64,000 bases of DNA from an uncultured Gammaproteobacteria bacterium (GCA_913054495.1 CAJXIY010000002.1:1-64000); one strand, 5' to 3'. Positions 26,639 to 36,177 are shown, counted from the first letter of the stretch. A program made the numbers and translations. The notes: generated by a model not told the origin, from the letters alone.

Positions 26639-28285
26639 TTAGCCATCACTCTTGGCGTCGGTCCTGGAGCTGGCAATATGGCCTGCCTTGCGCGCGCGCA
26701 CTCGCGCTACCGCCTCGGCGATTTCGCGTTTCGCCCGCTCCCTGGAAAACACCACCGCTTCGGTTTTGTCCCCGTCCTCACGGCTTCGATTTTTCTTGTC
26801 GGGTTCATCGTCCTTCAGGGGGCCGACGGCGTCACCGGAGATTTGATGGGGGGCTTCATCCTGCTGTTTTTTAATGCGGTATTGATGTTGCTGGAACTGC
26901 CGCTGCCAGTGCTGGCTCTGCAGCTGCCTTCTCTGTTGTGCCCGAATCTCCGCCTTACTGCTGCGATAATATTGCACCAGAGGAATGTGACTGGGGCAGA
27001 CATAGGCACAGGCGCCACATTCGATACAGTCGAACAGGCCATGTGCCAGGTTCTGTTCGTGGTCATGGGCGCGAGAGAAGGCATAGAGCTGTTGCGGCAG
27101 CAGTCGCGCAGGGCATGCCTCCGCACAGAATCCACAACGAATGCAGGCTAACTCGGGTTCGTCGGGCGGAAATTCTGCAGCAGACATCGCGATCAGGCAA
27201 TTACTGGTTTTCATGACCGGCACGTCGAGAGTCGGCAGTTGGATGCCCATCAGAGGGCCGCCTACGATGGTGCCGGTGTGCCTCGTGGTATCGATACCGC
27301 AGAGATCGAACAGAAAGGAAACGGATGTGCCGATCAAGGTTTCGAAGTTTTTCGGGGTCTGTAATGGCGCGCCGGTCAAGGTGGTGATGCGACTGACACA
27401 GGGCTCGCCATCGACCATGGCTTTGTAGACCGCGTAGGCGGTTCCCGCGTTAAACACCAGCACGCCGATACTGGCTGGGTAAGCATGGCTCGGCACTTCC
27501 ATGCCGGTGACCGCTTGAATGATCTGCTTCTCCCCGCCGACCGGATAACCGGCAGCCAGGGTCATTAATTCGATGCTGCTGTTCTCCAGTGCCTTCTTCA
27601 GGGCTTCGATGGCATCGGCTCTATCCTCTTGCAGGACGATGATGCAATTCGAGGCGAGGCATGCCGATTTTAAGATTTCTGCACCGACCACAACACTCGC
27701 CCCGCGCTCCCGGATCAGGGCCTCGTCGGCGCTGATGAAAGGTTCACATTCGACGGCGTTTATAATCAGCAGATCGATTCCAGATTTCATGCCCAGGCTC
27801 AATTTTTGAGCGCTGGGAAAACCGGCCCCGCCGAGGCCGCAGATACCAGCCCGCTCGATTCGTTCGAGTAATTGCAGATGATCCAGGGCGCGATAGTCAG
27901 CCTCCGGGACAGTCTCGATGGCCCGGTTTTCACCGTCGCTCTGCAGGTGAATACACAGTCGCTGCGATCCGAACTCGTCCGCCACCGTGGCGTTTGATAT
28001 CGAGGAGACCAGGCCGGAAGTGGGGGCGTGGAGCGCTACACTACCGGGTTCGCCAGCTTCTGCCAGCAGTTGAAATTTCTGTACCAGATCTCCCGCCTCG
28101 ACGATTGCAATGGCATCGACGCCCAGGTTTTGGCTCAGGGGCAGCACCAGCTTTTCCGGAATTGGCACTGGCATTAGCCGAGAACGCAAAGATCTGGTCT
28201 TGTAAGCGTCTGTGGCGATACCGCCAAAAATGGCATAGGGCGCACGATCGCTGCGTCGTCCCAGCAGTCTGTTGACGAGTCTCAT
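26639..28285 (-). CDS. rnfC: Rnf complex subunit RnfC
   Basis: 548-residue peripheral subunit, the NADH/FMN entry or exit point. The glycine-rich flavin/NADH loop is GLGGAGFPSAQK (about residues 150-161), followed by INAVECEPFISADEALI. Two [4Fe-4S] motifs are complete: Cys381-x2-Cys384-x2-Cys387-x3-Cys391, and Cys420-x2-Cys423-x2-Cys426-x3-Cys430. The C-terminal 110 residues are a charged Gln/Arg/Lys coiled region, far shorter than the long repeat tail of E. coli RsxC. The start overlaps rnfB by four bases. Confidence 0.93.
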   Translation of the reverse strand: MRLVNRLLGRRSDRAPYAIFGGIATDAYKTRSLRSRLMPVPIPEKLVLPLSQNLGVDAIAIVEAGDLVQKFQLLAEAGEPGSVALHAPTSGLVSSISNATVADEFGSQRLCIHLQSDGENRAIETVPEADYRALDHLQLLERIERAGICGLGGAGFPSAQKLSLGMKSGIDLLIINAVECEPFISADEALIRERGASVVVGAEILKSACLASNCIIVLQEDRADAIEALKKALENSSIELMTLAAGYPVGGEKQIIQAVTGMEVPSHAYPASIGVLVFNAGTAYAVYKAMVDGEPCVSRITTLTGAPLQTPKNFETLIGTSVSFLFDLCGIDTTRHTGTIVGGPLMGIQLPTLDVPVMKTSNCLIAMSAAEFPPDEPELACIRCGFCAEACPARLLPQQLYAFSRAHDHEQNLAHGLFDCIECGACAYVCPSHIPLVQYYRSSKAEIRAQQRRQLQSQHWQRQFQQHQYRIKKQQDEAPHQISGDAVGPLKDDEPDKKNRSREDGDKTEAVVFSRERAKREIAEAVARVRARKAGHIASSRTDAKSDG

Positions 28286-28878
28286 GACATGGAGTCCAGC
28301 GGGTTGTAGACAGACCTGATTTCACCGGGCGCTTGCCACGGGAGATGGGAATCCTTGCTTACTGGCACCATGTCGATACAGTCGACTGGGCAGGGCTCAA
28401 CACACAAATCACAGCCGCTACATTCCTGCTCGAAGACGGTGTGCATCAGTTTTGCGGCACCGAGGATGGCGTCCAGCGGACAGGCTTGAATGCAGAGGGT
28501 ACAGCCGATGCACTCAGCTTCCCTGATGACCGCCACCGTTGGCAGTTGATAGTTGCCGGCGCCAGGGTCCAGTGCCTGGCGCCGTTCGTTCATGAGATTA
28601 GCGAGGTGGATTATGGTGTCGGTTCCTCCCGGCGGACAACGGTTGATCGACTCCCCCTCGACGATCGCCCGGGCATAGGGCCGGCAGCCTTCGAAGCCGC
28701 AGCGTCCACACTGGGTCTGGGGAAGTAATCGATTTACCTGGTCTACCAGCGATCCCTGTGTCGCCAGATTCATGGAAACATAACGTCTGAATATCAACAG
28801 CGTCCAGCAAGCAACGGCAATGATAACGACTGCTGCGAGTATCTGGCTGTAACTACTGTCGATGAGTGGAAGCGGCAC
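28282..28878 (-). CDS. rnfB: Rnf complex subunit RnfB
   Basis: 198-residue subunit with one N-terminal membrane anchor (residues 10-30) and three [4Fe-4S] motifs: Cys57-x2-Cys60-x4-Cys65-x15-Cys81 (the Fe-S/A-type domain, CGRCGFEGC), then ferredoxin motifs Cys123-Cys126-Cys129-Cys133 and Cys153-Cys156-Cys159-Cys163. All twelve ligands are kept. It should accept electrons from, or give them to, ferredoxin. It lies three bases after rnfA and overlaps rnfC. Confidence 0.94.
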   Translation of the reverse strand: MPLPLIDSSYSQILAAVVIIAVACWTLLIFRRYVSMNLATQGSLVDQVNRLLPQTQCGRCGFEGCRPYARAIVEGESINRCPPGGTDTIIHLANLMNERRQALDPGAGNYQLPTVAVIREAECIGCTLCIQACPLDAILGAAKLMHTVFEQECSGCDLCVEPCPVDCIDMVPVSKDSHLPWQAPGEIRSVYNPLDSMS

Positions 28879-28881
28879 GAT

Positions 28882-29457
28882 TTAGACCAGCCCGGCAAAA
28901 CCCAGGAAACACATAGCCGCAATGCCTGCACTGATCAGTTGAATAGCGGCGCCACGGAATGGAGCCGGCACGTCGGCGCCGTCGAGGCGTTGGCGCAGGG
29001 CCGTAAATGCCAGCAGTACCAGTGCGAATCCCATCGCCGCGCCGAAGCTGTATGCGAGGCAGTCCACGACGCTTCGCTCACTGGCGGTGTTTAGCAGCGA
29101 CAGTCCAATGATACTGCTGTTGCCAGCGATCAGATAGAACGCGAGTCTTTGTCTGCGCATTGAAAGGGGAAAATATTTTTCCAGGCTATGCAGTACCAAC
29201 AAGGTAAGTATGGAACTGACGCCGACGAAGCACAGCAGCGCCAGGTATTCCAGTCCAAGTGGGGCCAACAGGCCCCGGTAAAGAATCAGATTGATGGCCG
29301 AGGCCAGGAAAATTACCAGGAAACTTACCAGGGCAAGCTCGATCGCGTTTCGCAGTCGATTGCTGTAAGCGAACAGGGAGGAAACACCCAGGGACTGGAT
29401 CAGCACCATGTTATTGACCAGGGCAGCAGCGACGATGATGCTAAATATTTGGGTCAC
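28882..29457 (-). CDS. rnfA: Rnf complex subunit RnfA, lacking the membrane Fe-S cysteines
   Basis: 191-residue polytopic membrane subunit. ALVNNMVLIQSLG at the start and ADVPAPFRGAAIQLISAG near the end identify RnfA/NqrE-family protein beyond doubt. In E. coli RsxA the corresponding motifs are LGLCP and TNCAV; here they are LGVSS (Ser26) and GNSSI (Ser114), so both ligands for the intramembrane [2Fe-2S] cluster are replaced by serine. Other cysteines (76, 133, 183) are not in these positions. It is the first gene of the rnf operon. The 111-bp gap upstream has a six-bp hairpin (29526-29541) of unknown meaning. Confidence 0.9.
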   Translation of the reverse strand: MTQIFSIIVAAALVNNMVLIQSLGVSSLFAYSNRLRNAIELALVSFLVIFLASAINLILYRGLLAPLGLEYLALLCFVGVSSILTLLVLHSLEKYFPLSMRRQRLAFYLIAGNSSIIGLSLLNTASERSVVDCLAYSFGAAMGFALVLLAFTALRQRLDGADVPAPFRGAAIQLISAGIAAMCFLGFAGLV

Positions 29458-29568
29458 GGCGCGAGCGATCCCTGGGGTTTGTGGGGCGACGGAGAACTGG
29501 CGTCGATTCTAACACGGCTCAGAAACCACGTAACAACGTGGCGCCACATGTGATACCCCCTACAAATC

Positions 29569-31092
29569 TTATTCTTTAAACAAACCGACGGAGTGGGCGG
29601 TAGGAATTTTGTACTGTGAGAGTACCTCGGCTTCAGAAGAAATTGCCGCGGCATGGTTGATGACCATCTGATAGCCGTTGGCGTTTTCCAGCACCACATT
29701 TTCTTCGAGATTGGTTCGTAGCAGATGTGAAAACTGTTCGAAATCTCGCACCGGTTCTCCATTGATGAAGTCCACTATCCAGTTACGCCAGTCGTGGTAA
29801 CCCAGATTCACATCGCTGGCCAGCACCTGTAATGCCACCACCAGCTCCCGCCGCTGCGGTGAGCTCCATTGATTGCGGGCCTGTAACAGGGTTACGGGTG
29901 CACTGCGACCCCAGTCATTACCCCAGCGCTTGATGAGGTTCATGTTGAGAGGTACGAACAGCACTCCGCCGTAAATATAGTATTCGGGTATCTTGTCGAA
30001 CTGTTCGCCGGCAACCAGGCTGTAACTGTTGAGGGCGCGCTCGGCCAGTATGGTGCTGCTGCTGACTTCGCCATTTCTGGCGTAAGTGATCAGCACCGAC
30101 TCGCCGATGTGATGAATATCTATGGCGTGTTTGTAATCCGTGAGTATATTTTCGCTGAGTTTTATGCTGCCATCATCGGCGATGTCGTAGTGGTCGATCT
30201 TCAGTATGACATCGTTTTCCTCCAATAATCCCTGGGCGGGAGAACCATGGAATACCTTGATTACCAGCACACCACTCTGGTCTTTTCTTAAGCCATAGGC
30301 CAGTTTTGCCGACGGACTATCCAGCGTCTGAGTACGAAATCCAAGATCGGGAAAGCCGTCATGGCTGCCATCGATGCGGTCATCAAGGACATGCCGGATA
30401 ATACTCGGCGGCACAAAATAGCCGAGATTTTCCGAGCGACGGCCACTGTTTGCCTGCATCACCACCCCAACAATTTGTTTATTGACAATCACCGGACCAC
30501 CGCTGTTACCGGGATTTATGGCGGCATCGATTTGACCGGCCAGCAGGTAGGAGCCGGAGTGGGCGTAAATTTGCTGCTCGACACGAGACAGAATTCCCTT
30601 GGTGATGCTGAGGGACTTGCCACCAATTGGATAACCGTAGACGGAGACCTCCTGTAATGGCTCGGGCAAGTCGCCGATGGGCAGGGCCCTAAGGTCGCTA
30701 AAAAATCCTGGTTCTTCGACGGTGATGAGGGCCAGATCAGCCTCGTGAGAGATAAATGCCACGCGGGCCTGATAGCGACGGGGGTCGTTGTGTTTTTGAG
30801 CCTGGACGTAGCTGGCATTGGCAACGACATGGGCATTGGTCAGTATCAGATTGCCGGCGATTACCGAGCCTGAACCGCTACTCTGTCTTGGGGTTAACAG
30901 GCGCCAGGGCGTGAAGTAATCCGGCGCGGCCTGAGTCGTGTAGATCTTGACTACCGAGTCTTCGATTTCCCGAAGCTCACTATTTTGAGAGTGGGCGGAG
31001 AATGAACTCGCCAGCAACAGGGCGCCCAGGATGGCAAGGATCTGCCCATCGACGAGTTTCTGTGTACTACCCAAGCGCTTGTGAAATTTCAT
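29569..31092 (-). CDS. Exported trypsin-like serine protease, Deg/HtrA type
   Basis: 507-residue protease with a signal peptide (hydrophobic ILAILGALLLASSFS, cleavage near AHSQ). The catalytic triad is His88 (NAHVV), Asp119 (ADLAL) and Ser197 (GNSGGP), so it should be active in the periplasm. After residue 245 come two PDZ-like regions (GVLVIKVFHGSPAQG with NDVILKIDHYDI, and later DWRNWIVDFINGEPVRD). This layout resembles the Deg family members of plants and cyanobacteria more than DegP/DegQ of E. coli. It is co-oriented with and 111 bp upstream of rnfA, but a shared role is not indicated by the sequence. Confidence 0.85.
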   Translation of the reverse strand: MKFHKRLGSTQKLVDGQILAILGALLLASSFSAHSQNSELREIEDSVVKIYTTQAAPDYFTPWRLLTPRQSSGSGSVIAGNLILTNAHVVANASYVQAQKHNDPRRYQARVAFISHEADLALITVEEPGFFSDLRALPIGDLPEPLQEVSVYGYPIGGKSLSITKGILSRVEQQIYAHSGSYLLAGQIDAAINPGNSGGPVIVNKQIVGVVMQANSGRRSENLGYFVPPSIIRHVLDDRIDGSHDGFPDLGFRTQTLDSPSAKLAYGLRKDQSGVLVIKVFHGSPAQGLLEENDVILKIDHYDIADDGSIKLSENILTDYKHAIDIHHIGESVLITYARNGEVSSSTILAERALNSYSLVAGEQFDKIPEYYIYGGVLFVPLNMNLIKRWGNDWGRSAPVTLLQARNQWSSPQRRELVVALQVLASDVNLGYHDWRNWIVDFINGEPVRDFEQFSHLLRTNLEENVVLENANGYQMVINHAAAISSEAEVLSQYKIPTAHSVGLFKE

Positions 31093-31337
31093 AGTTACCT
31101 ACTAGTTAAATACCCGTAATCGGAGCCAACGGGGCAAGCCGCAGTCGCCCAAGCTTAGTACGTAAAAGTGATGAGTACCAGCCAATTGCAATTCCTCTAA
31201 GGTGGTTCGGGAAGCCGTGAAAAGGGTTGCAATGTTTCTGCAGGCCGGAGACATTGCCTACTTTACCTGAGCTTGCCTGACTCTCAGCAGACCGCCAAAC
31301 CGGCATGAATCGTACAGCCATTGACGGTGGTGCGCGT

Positions 31338-33383
31338 TCAGGTGATGCGCATGCCGGCCTCGGCACCGCTGTGGGGCTCGAGTAGCCATATATCCTTACC
31401 ACCGGGCCCGGCCGCTAGAATCATGCCTTCGGAGAGCCCAAATTTCATCTTGCGCGGCTTTAAGTTAGCTACCACGACCGTATACATGCCCACCAGCGTT
31501 TCAGGCTCGTAGGCTGACTTGATGCCGGAAAAAACCGTGCGAGTCAGTGCTTCACCCTGGGGATCCAGCCCTAGATCGAGGCTCAGCTTCAGTAGTTTAT
31601 CGGCGCCTTCTACGATCTCGGCGTCGATGATCCTGGCTACGCGCAAGTCGATTTTGGCGAAATCATCAAGCTCGATCTCTGGCTCCAGACCGCTGCTATT
31701 GGCTGCGGGTTTCGCCGCGCTGTTGCCTTGCTGCGTTTCGTATTCCTGTCGGGTCGCATCGACCATCGCTTGCACCTTGTCGATTTCAACGCGTGTTAGT
31801 AGCGGCGTGAACTTGTTGATCTTGTGATTGAGTAATGGCTTTTCGATATCGTCCCATTGTAGCGGATCGATGGCCAGGAAATGTTCCGCCTTCTCTACCA
31901 TGACCGGTAGCACCGGTTTTAAATAGGAAATCAGCAGGCGAAAGGTATTCAGGCCGGTGCTGCAAATTTCCTGTAACTCCCGCGAATGCTTGTCTGCCTT
32001 GGCGATGATCCATGGCTGCTTGGCGTTGATATACTGGTTGGCTTTATCCGCCTGCTCCATGATCAGTCTGATAGCCTTGCTGTACTCACGGCGTTCGAAG
32101 AGTTCGGTTATTTCGGTCTTGCTTGCCAACATCTCTGCAATCAATTTCTCATCATCGAGCCGCTTGGACAACATGCCATCAAAACCCTTAGCGATAAAGC
32201 CGGCACAGCGGCTGGCGATGTTGACCACCTTGCCTACCAGATCTGAGTTCACTCTCTGTACAAAATCATCGAGATTGAGATCTAGATCGTCTATTCCAGA
32301 AGATAGCTTTGCCGCGAGATAATAACGCAGGTACTCGGGGTTCAGATGCTCCAAGTAAGTTCGAGCGTTGATAAAAGTTCCCCGGGATTTTGACATCTTG
32401 GTGCCGTCAACGGTGAGGAAGCCATGCACGAAAACCGCAGTCGGCGTGCGGTAACCGGCGCTGGTCAACATGGCCGGCCAGAACAGGGTATGAAAATTAA
32501 TGATGTCCTTACCGATGAAATGGTAGAGCTCGGTATCATGGCCGGGACACCAATAATCATCGAAATGATAGTCGCTGCGATCGCAGAGAACTTTAAAACT
32601 GGCCATGTAACCGATGGGGGCATCCACCCAGACATAGAAGTATTTGTCGGGCTCACCCGGGATTTCGAAACCGAAATAGGGCGCATCGCGGGAGATGTCC
32701 CATTCCTGCAATTCATCATCCAGCCATTCACTGAGTTTATTGGCGACAGCGTCGTGAAGGGTTCCGCTACGCGTCCAAATTTTCAACATGTCCGTAAACG
32801 CGGGCAAGGCAAAGAAGAAATGCTCAGATTCTTTTTCGACGGGTGTCGCACCCGAAATCACGGACCTGGAATCAGTCAACTCCGTGGGACTGTAGGTCGA
32901 TCCACAGGCTTCACAATTGTCGCCATACTGGTTCTCGGTCTTGCATTTAGGGCAGGTCCCAACAATGTATCTGTCTGCTAGGAATAAATTTTTCTCCGGG
33001 TCGTAGAGTTGCTTGATCTTGCGTCGATGGATGTGACAGTTGGCGTTCAGCTTCTCGTAGATGGATTCCGACAACTCGCGATTTTCTTCGGAATGGGTGG
33101 AGTGGTAGTTGTCGAATTGAATCAGAAAATCGGCGTAATCCCGTTGGTGCTCTATGCTGGCGGCGTCGATCAATTGCTCTGAACTGATGCCCAGTTGTTC
33201 TGCACTGAGCATGATCGCGGTACCATGGGCATCGTCGGCACATACGTAGACGCAGTCGTGGCCGCGGAGTTTTTGCAAACGCACCCAGATGTCTGTCTGT
33301 ATCGCCTCCAGCATGTGGCCCAGGTGTATGTCACCGTTGGCGTAGGGCAAGGCGCTGGTAACCAGAATCTTTCTTCGTTTCAC
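31338..33383 (-). CDS. metG: Methionyl-tRNA synthetase
   Basis: 681-residue class I aminoacyl-tRNA synthetase. The HIGH-type motif is [17 protein letters not shown] is the second signature, and two CxxC zinc knuckles are seen (CPKC and CEAC around residues 143-160). The C-terminal 110 residues, beginning about [17 protein letters not shown], are the dimerising EMAP-like tRNA-binding domain, giving the E. coli-type length. The gene is followed by 245 bp with nothing recognisable before the Deg protease gene. Confidence 0.96.
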   Translation of the reverse strand: MKRRKILVTSALPYANGDIHLGHMLEAIQTDIWVRLQKLRGHDCVYVCADDAHGTAIMLSAEQLGISSEQLIDAASIEHQRDYADFLIQFDNYHSTHSEENRELSESIYEKLNANCHIHRRKIKQLYDPEKNLFLADRYIVGTCPKCKTENQYGDNCEACGSTYSPTELTDSRSVISGATPVEKESEHFFFALPAFTDMLKIWTRSGTLHDAVANKLSEWLDDELQEWDISRDAPYFGFEIPGEPDKYFYVWVDAPIGYMASFKVLCDRSDYHFDDYWCPGHDTELYHFIGKDIINFHTLFWPAMLTSAGYRTPTAVFVHGFLTVDGTKMSKSRGTFINARTYLEHLNPEYLRYYLAAKLSSGIDDLDLNLDDFVQRVNSDLVGKVVNIASRCAGFIAKGFDGMLSKRLDDEKLIAEMLASKTEITELFERREYSKAIRLIMEQADKANQYINAKQPWIIAKADKHSRELQEICSTGLNTFRLLISYLKPVLPVMVEKAEHFLAIDPLQWDDIEKPLLNHKINKFTPLLTRVEIDKVQAMVDATRQEYETQQGNSAAKPAANSSGLEPEIELDDFAKIDLRVARIIDAEIVEGADKLLKLSLDLGLDPQGEALTRTVFSGIKSAYEPETLVGMYTVVVANLKPRKMKFGLSEGMILAAGPGGKDIWLLEPHSGAEAGMRIT

Positions 33384-33496
33384 ACTGCAGTCCTTGGTTG
33401 ACCGGCACAGCGCGGTTTCTCGCCGGCGCCGGGATTGATAGACAGGTTCGACAGGCCCGTGCCTCCGTGGGCCTTCTCAGTTGCGTGACCGCTGTT

Positions 33497-33661
33497 TTAT
33501 ATTTCGACCATTTCGAAGTCTTCTTTGCCGACTCCGCAATCAGGGCACATCCAGTCATCCGGGATCTCATCCCAACTGGTACCAGGGGCGATGCCATCCT
33601 CGGGTAGGCCCAGTTCTTCTTCATAGATAAAACTGCAAATCATACACTGCCACTTTCTCAC
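33497..33661 (-). CDS. Rubredoxin
   Basis: 54-residue one-iron electron carrier. CMIC and CPDCG provide the four cysteine ligands, and [16 protein letters not shown] and WDEIPDDW are the standard family core. I start it at GTG 33661 (VRKWQC), which has GGAGG nine bases upstream and gives the exact family length; the open frame runs 47 codons further up to 33802 but that part has no family match. The partner reductase is not nearby. It lies between metG and the divergent dcd. Confidence 0.88.
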   Translation of the reverse strand: MRKWQCMICSFIYEEELGLPEDGIAPGTSWDEIPDDWMCPDCGVGKEDFEMVEI

Positions 33662-33972
33662 CCGATGGTCCTCCGAAGGTGCATTTTGTAAAACCAGATG
33701 GTTGCCATGCAAGTCAATTATAGCCCGTAAGCGGTCGCTACTGCCCAGGGATTCGGCCGTGGCCATGACGGGTCTTGTGCTTCGCTGTCCGTGGATACGC
33801 ATCCCGGCGGCCGCGAATCATACTGCAAGTCGGCATCGAATTCAGCTCTAATTTACCCGTGCTGGCGCTGTCGTCTCCTCGATGTGCGGCTGGAAAATAA
33901 GTTGATGATAAAGGAGATGAATGGTTTATCATTCGCGTCTTGTTTGCAGCAATGCGTTATCAGGGTTGAAGT

Positions 33973-34542
33973 ATGAGTATCAAGTCGGACCGCTGGATCA
34001 GGGAAATGGCGCAGACCCAGGGCATGATTGAGCCATTTGAGCCGGCGCAGGTCCGCTATGTCGATGGCGCCAAGGTCATCTCCTTCGGCACCTCGAGTTA
34101 TGGCTATGATGTTCGCTGTGCCACAGAGTTCAAGATATTCACCAATGTCCACACGACCAGCGTGGTGGATCCAAAAAACTTCGACGAGAGTAGTTTCATA
34201 TCTATCGATGAGCCCTTCTGCATCATTCCCCCGAACTCATTCGCCCTGGCCAGGACCATCGAATATTTTCGTATCCCCAAAGACGTCCTCACGATTTGTC
34301 TCGGCAAGTCGACTTATGCCCGTTGCGGCATCATCGTCAATGTCACCCCATTGGAGCCGGAGTGGGAAGGGCATGTGACGCTAGAATTTTCCAATTCCAC
34401 GCCGCTACCGGCGAAAATCTACGCCAACGAGGGTGTCGCCCAGATGCTGTTCTACCAATCAGATGAGCAGTGCGAGACCACTTATAAGCAGCGCGACGGA
34501 AAATATATGGGCCAGACTGGCGTCACTCCCCCCAAGGCCTGA
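33973..34542 (+). CDS. dcd: dCTP deaminase
   Basis: 189-residue trimeric enzyme converting dCTP to dUTP, feeding thymidylate synthesis. Family blocks are [38 protein letters not shown] with the catalytic region, [16 protein letters not shown], and [10 protein letters not shown]. Length is nearly that of the E. coli enzyme. The start ATG is at 33973, four codons before SDRWI. It is divergent from the rubredoxin gene. Confidence 0.95.
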   Translation: MSIKSDRWIREMAQTQGMIEPFEPAQVRYVDGAKVISFGTSSYGYDVRCATEFKIFTNVHTTSVVDPKNFDESSFISIDEPFCIIPPNSFALARTIEYFRIPKDVLTICLGKSTYARCGIIVNVTPLEPEWEGHVTLEFSNSTPLPAKIYANEGVAQMLFYQSDEQCETTYKQRDGKYMGQTGVTPPKA

Positions 34543-34662
34543 GCAGGCAAAAGCAGCCCAGGTCGCGCCCGCCCGATGCAGGCCCAGGATGGATATTACG
34601 GTCGCGGCTTGTTCCTATGTCCTTGATTCCTAATCTCTTTATTGCATGAATACCGGCAACGA

Positions 34663-34680
34663 GCGTCGGAATTCCGACGC
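34663..34680. repeat. Perfect 18-bp palindrome
   Basis: GCGTCGGAA followed by TTCCGACGC, exact dyad without a spacer. It is 120 bp beyond the dcd stop and could be a protein-binding site or part of an RNA hairpin; no T-run follows. Confidence 0.4.
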
Positions 34681-35006
34681 CAAGAGCGATAATCAGTCGA
34701 ATTATTGGCGCTTACGGCCCCTTCACAAATTGCAGCGAGAACGGCCCGGATCCGCCAAAGTTCCCTGTTCACGCGGCCTGGCGACCTTAATCGGGCTAAT
34801 TTTCCGATCTGGAACAATTATTGCTTCGTTAAGCATAGCAATCCGCTCGTCTCGCGATATACAGGATTGTAATAACGCGGCGTGTTGTGAGCGAAATGTG
34901 TAGTAGTCAGGGGACAAGGCTTAATCGGGTCGTTGAGTTTAATACGCGACCCGGCTTACGAGGTAAGTCGTCAGCGCCGGAATTAAGTTTAGCAAGATCG
35001 AAAAGA

Positions 35007-35032
35007 TAAATGGAATTTCAGCAGGTCGATAA
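35007..35032 (+). promoter_or_regulatory. Candidate sigma-28 (FliA) promoter
   Basis: TAAA (35007-35010), 14 bp, then GTCGATAA (35025-35032). The recalled FliA consensus is TAAA, 15 bp, GCCGATAA, so the -10 part matches at seven of eight positions and the spacing is one base short. It points at the 95-codon frame and fliA, 340 bp ahead of the sigma factor gene, and would imply self-activation. Confidence 0.35.
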
Positions 35033-35054
35033 TAAATAAGGAGCATGCCATAGC

Positions 35055-35342
35055 GTGGCAGCTAAAAAGCATTACCTAGCAGACATGCAAGAAGCCCAGG
35101 GATTCTTCTGCAGCCGAATGGCTGGAGAGGGTCTGTGGCTGTCAGCCAGCCTGACATCGAGTTATTTTACCCCTGATGTAAATGTTGCCCCTGGAAATCA
35201 TGTTAGCCCTGAACTAATACCAGGCAGACTTTCGAGCTACCCATCAAACCCTCCTTCGCTTGCAGAAAACTGGTTTCAACACCTCATCGGTGCTGCCTCT
35301 ACAAGGCGATACCATGGCCAGCTTGAGTTTTTGCAAAGGTGA
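35055..35342 (+). CDS. Possible small protein upstream of fliA, 95 aa
   Basis: A 95-codon open frame from GTG 35055, with AAGGAG twelve bases upstream, ending 29 bp before fliA. The product has no membrane segment or motif that I recognise and is rich in Ser, Pro and Leu. An ATG nearer the ribosome site opens only two codons. It may be a real small gene in the fliA transcript, or simply a leader sequence. Confidence 0.3.
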   Translation: MAAKKHYLADMQEAQGFFCSRMAGEGLWLSASLTSSYFTPDVNVAPGNHVSPELIPGRLSSYPSNPPSLAENWFQHLIGAASTRRYHGQLEFLQR

Positions 35343-35371
35343 GCAACAAAACTAAATCGGGATGACTAAAA

Positions 35372-36121
35372 ATGGCTTCGGCAATAAAAGTTTCGACACA
35401 TAAACCGCTGCCGACATGCGTTGACGGCATTGAGACCAATCTCACGGAAGTGGTGGATCGCTACGCCCCATTGGTGAAGCGCATCGCTCATCACCTGCTG
35501 CTGCGGATGCCCGCGAGCGTTCAGATCGATGACCTGATTCAGTCCGGCATGATCGGCTTGCTGGAAGCGGCCAAGAAATATGATGTATCCAAGGGCGCCA
35601 GCTTCGAAACCTATGCCGGCATCCGAATCCGCGGGTCCATGCTGGATGAAGTTCGCAAGGGGGATTGGGCGCCACGGTCGGTGCACCGCAAATCTCGAAA
35701 AGTTGCAGAAGCGATCAAGGCCATCGAGGCGCGCACCGGCAAGGACGCGAAGGATAATCAGATCGCGAAAGAGCTGGATATTGATCTCAATGCCTATTAC
35801 GCCATCTTGCAGGATGCCTCGGGTAGCCGGCTTTTTAGTTTCGATGACATAATGGAAGGCGATGATTCCGCGATCGAGTCGGCAGCCGGTGAACTTCCGG
35901 GTCCCTGTGATGGTCTGCAGAGGGATACATTCAAGGCCCATCTGTCGAACGCCATCGATGGTCTGCCGGATAGGGAAAAACTGGTGCTGGCACTGTACTA
36001 CGATGAGGAACTCAATCTGAAGGAAATAGGGGAAGTCATCGGAGTCAGTGAGTCCCGCGTCAGCCAGATTCACAGTCAGGCAGCGATACGCCTACGGGCC
36101 CGGCTCACCGACTGGCATTAG
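35372..36121 (+). CDS. fliA: RNA polymerase sigma factor FliA (sigma-28)
   Basis: 249-residue sigma factor that normally drives late flagellar and chemotaxis genes. Region 2 (VDRYAPLVKRIAHHLLLRMP, DDLIQSGMIGLLEA, FETYAGIRIRGSMLDEVRKGDW), region 3 (PRSVHRKSRKVAEA) and region 4 (LPDREKLVLALYYDEELNLKEIGEV and SRVSQIHSQA) are intact and match E. coli FliA closely. No flagellar, motility or chemotaxis gene is within the window on either side; ccmA follows after an intrinsic terminator. In relatives fliA sits between fleN/flhG and cheY, with ccm beyond the chemotaxis genes. Confidence 0.93.
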   Translation: MASAIKVSTHKPLPTCVDGIETNLTEVVDRYAPLVKRIAHHLLLRMPASVQIDDLIQSGMIGLLEAAKKYDVSKGASFETYAGIRIRGSMLDEVRKGDWAPRSVHRKSRKVAEAIKAIEARTGKDAKDNQIAKELDIDLNAYYAILQDASGSRLFSFDDIMEGDDSAIESAAGELPGPCDGLQRDTFKAHLSNAIDGLPDREKLVLALYYDEELNLKEIGEVIGVSESRVSQIHSQAAIRLRARLTDWH

Positions 36122-36141
36122 GGAGCCCAGGCCATAAGGCC

Positions 36142-36177
36142 GAGATCCTGAAGCCGACAAGGCCAGGATTTCTTTTT
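36142..36177 (+). terminator. Rho-independent terminator after fliA
   Basis: GAGATCCTG and CAGGATTTC form a stem with one G-T wobble, the 13-base loop has further GCC/GGC pairing, and five T residues follow. It separates fliA from the ccm operon. Confidence 0.7.

Larger units (their letters stand above)
34543..35054. other. Gene-free stretch between dcd and the fliA unit
   Basis: 512 bp with no credible gene; short frames inside show no family resemblance. It contains a perfect 18-bp palindrome (34663-34680), a hairpin CGGGTCG/CGACCCG at 34926-34932 and 34947-34953 without a T-run, and a candidate sigma-28 promoter at its right end. I looked for fragments of flhF or fleN, the usual neighbours of fliA, and saw none. 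Confidence 0.5.

Noticed and set aside
35366-36073. 235-codon frame antisense to fliA
   Set aside because: It mirrors a strongly conserved sigma factor gene and its translation has no family resemblance.
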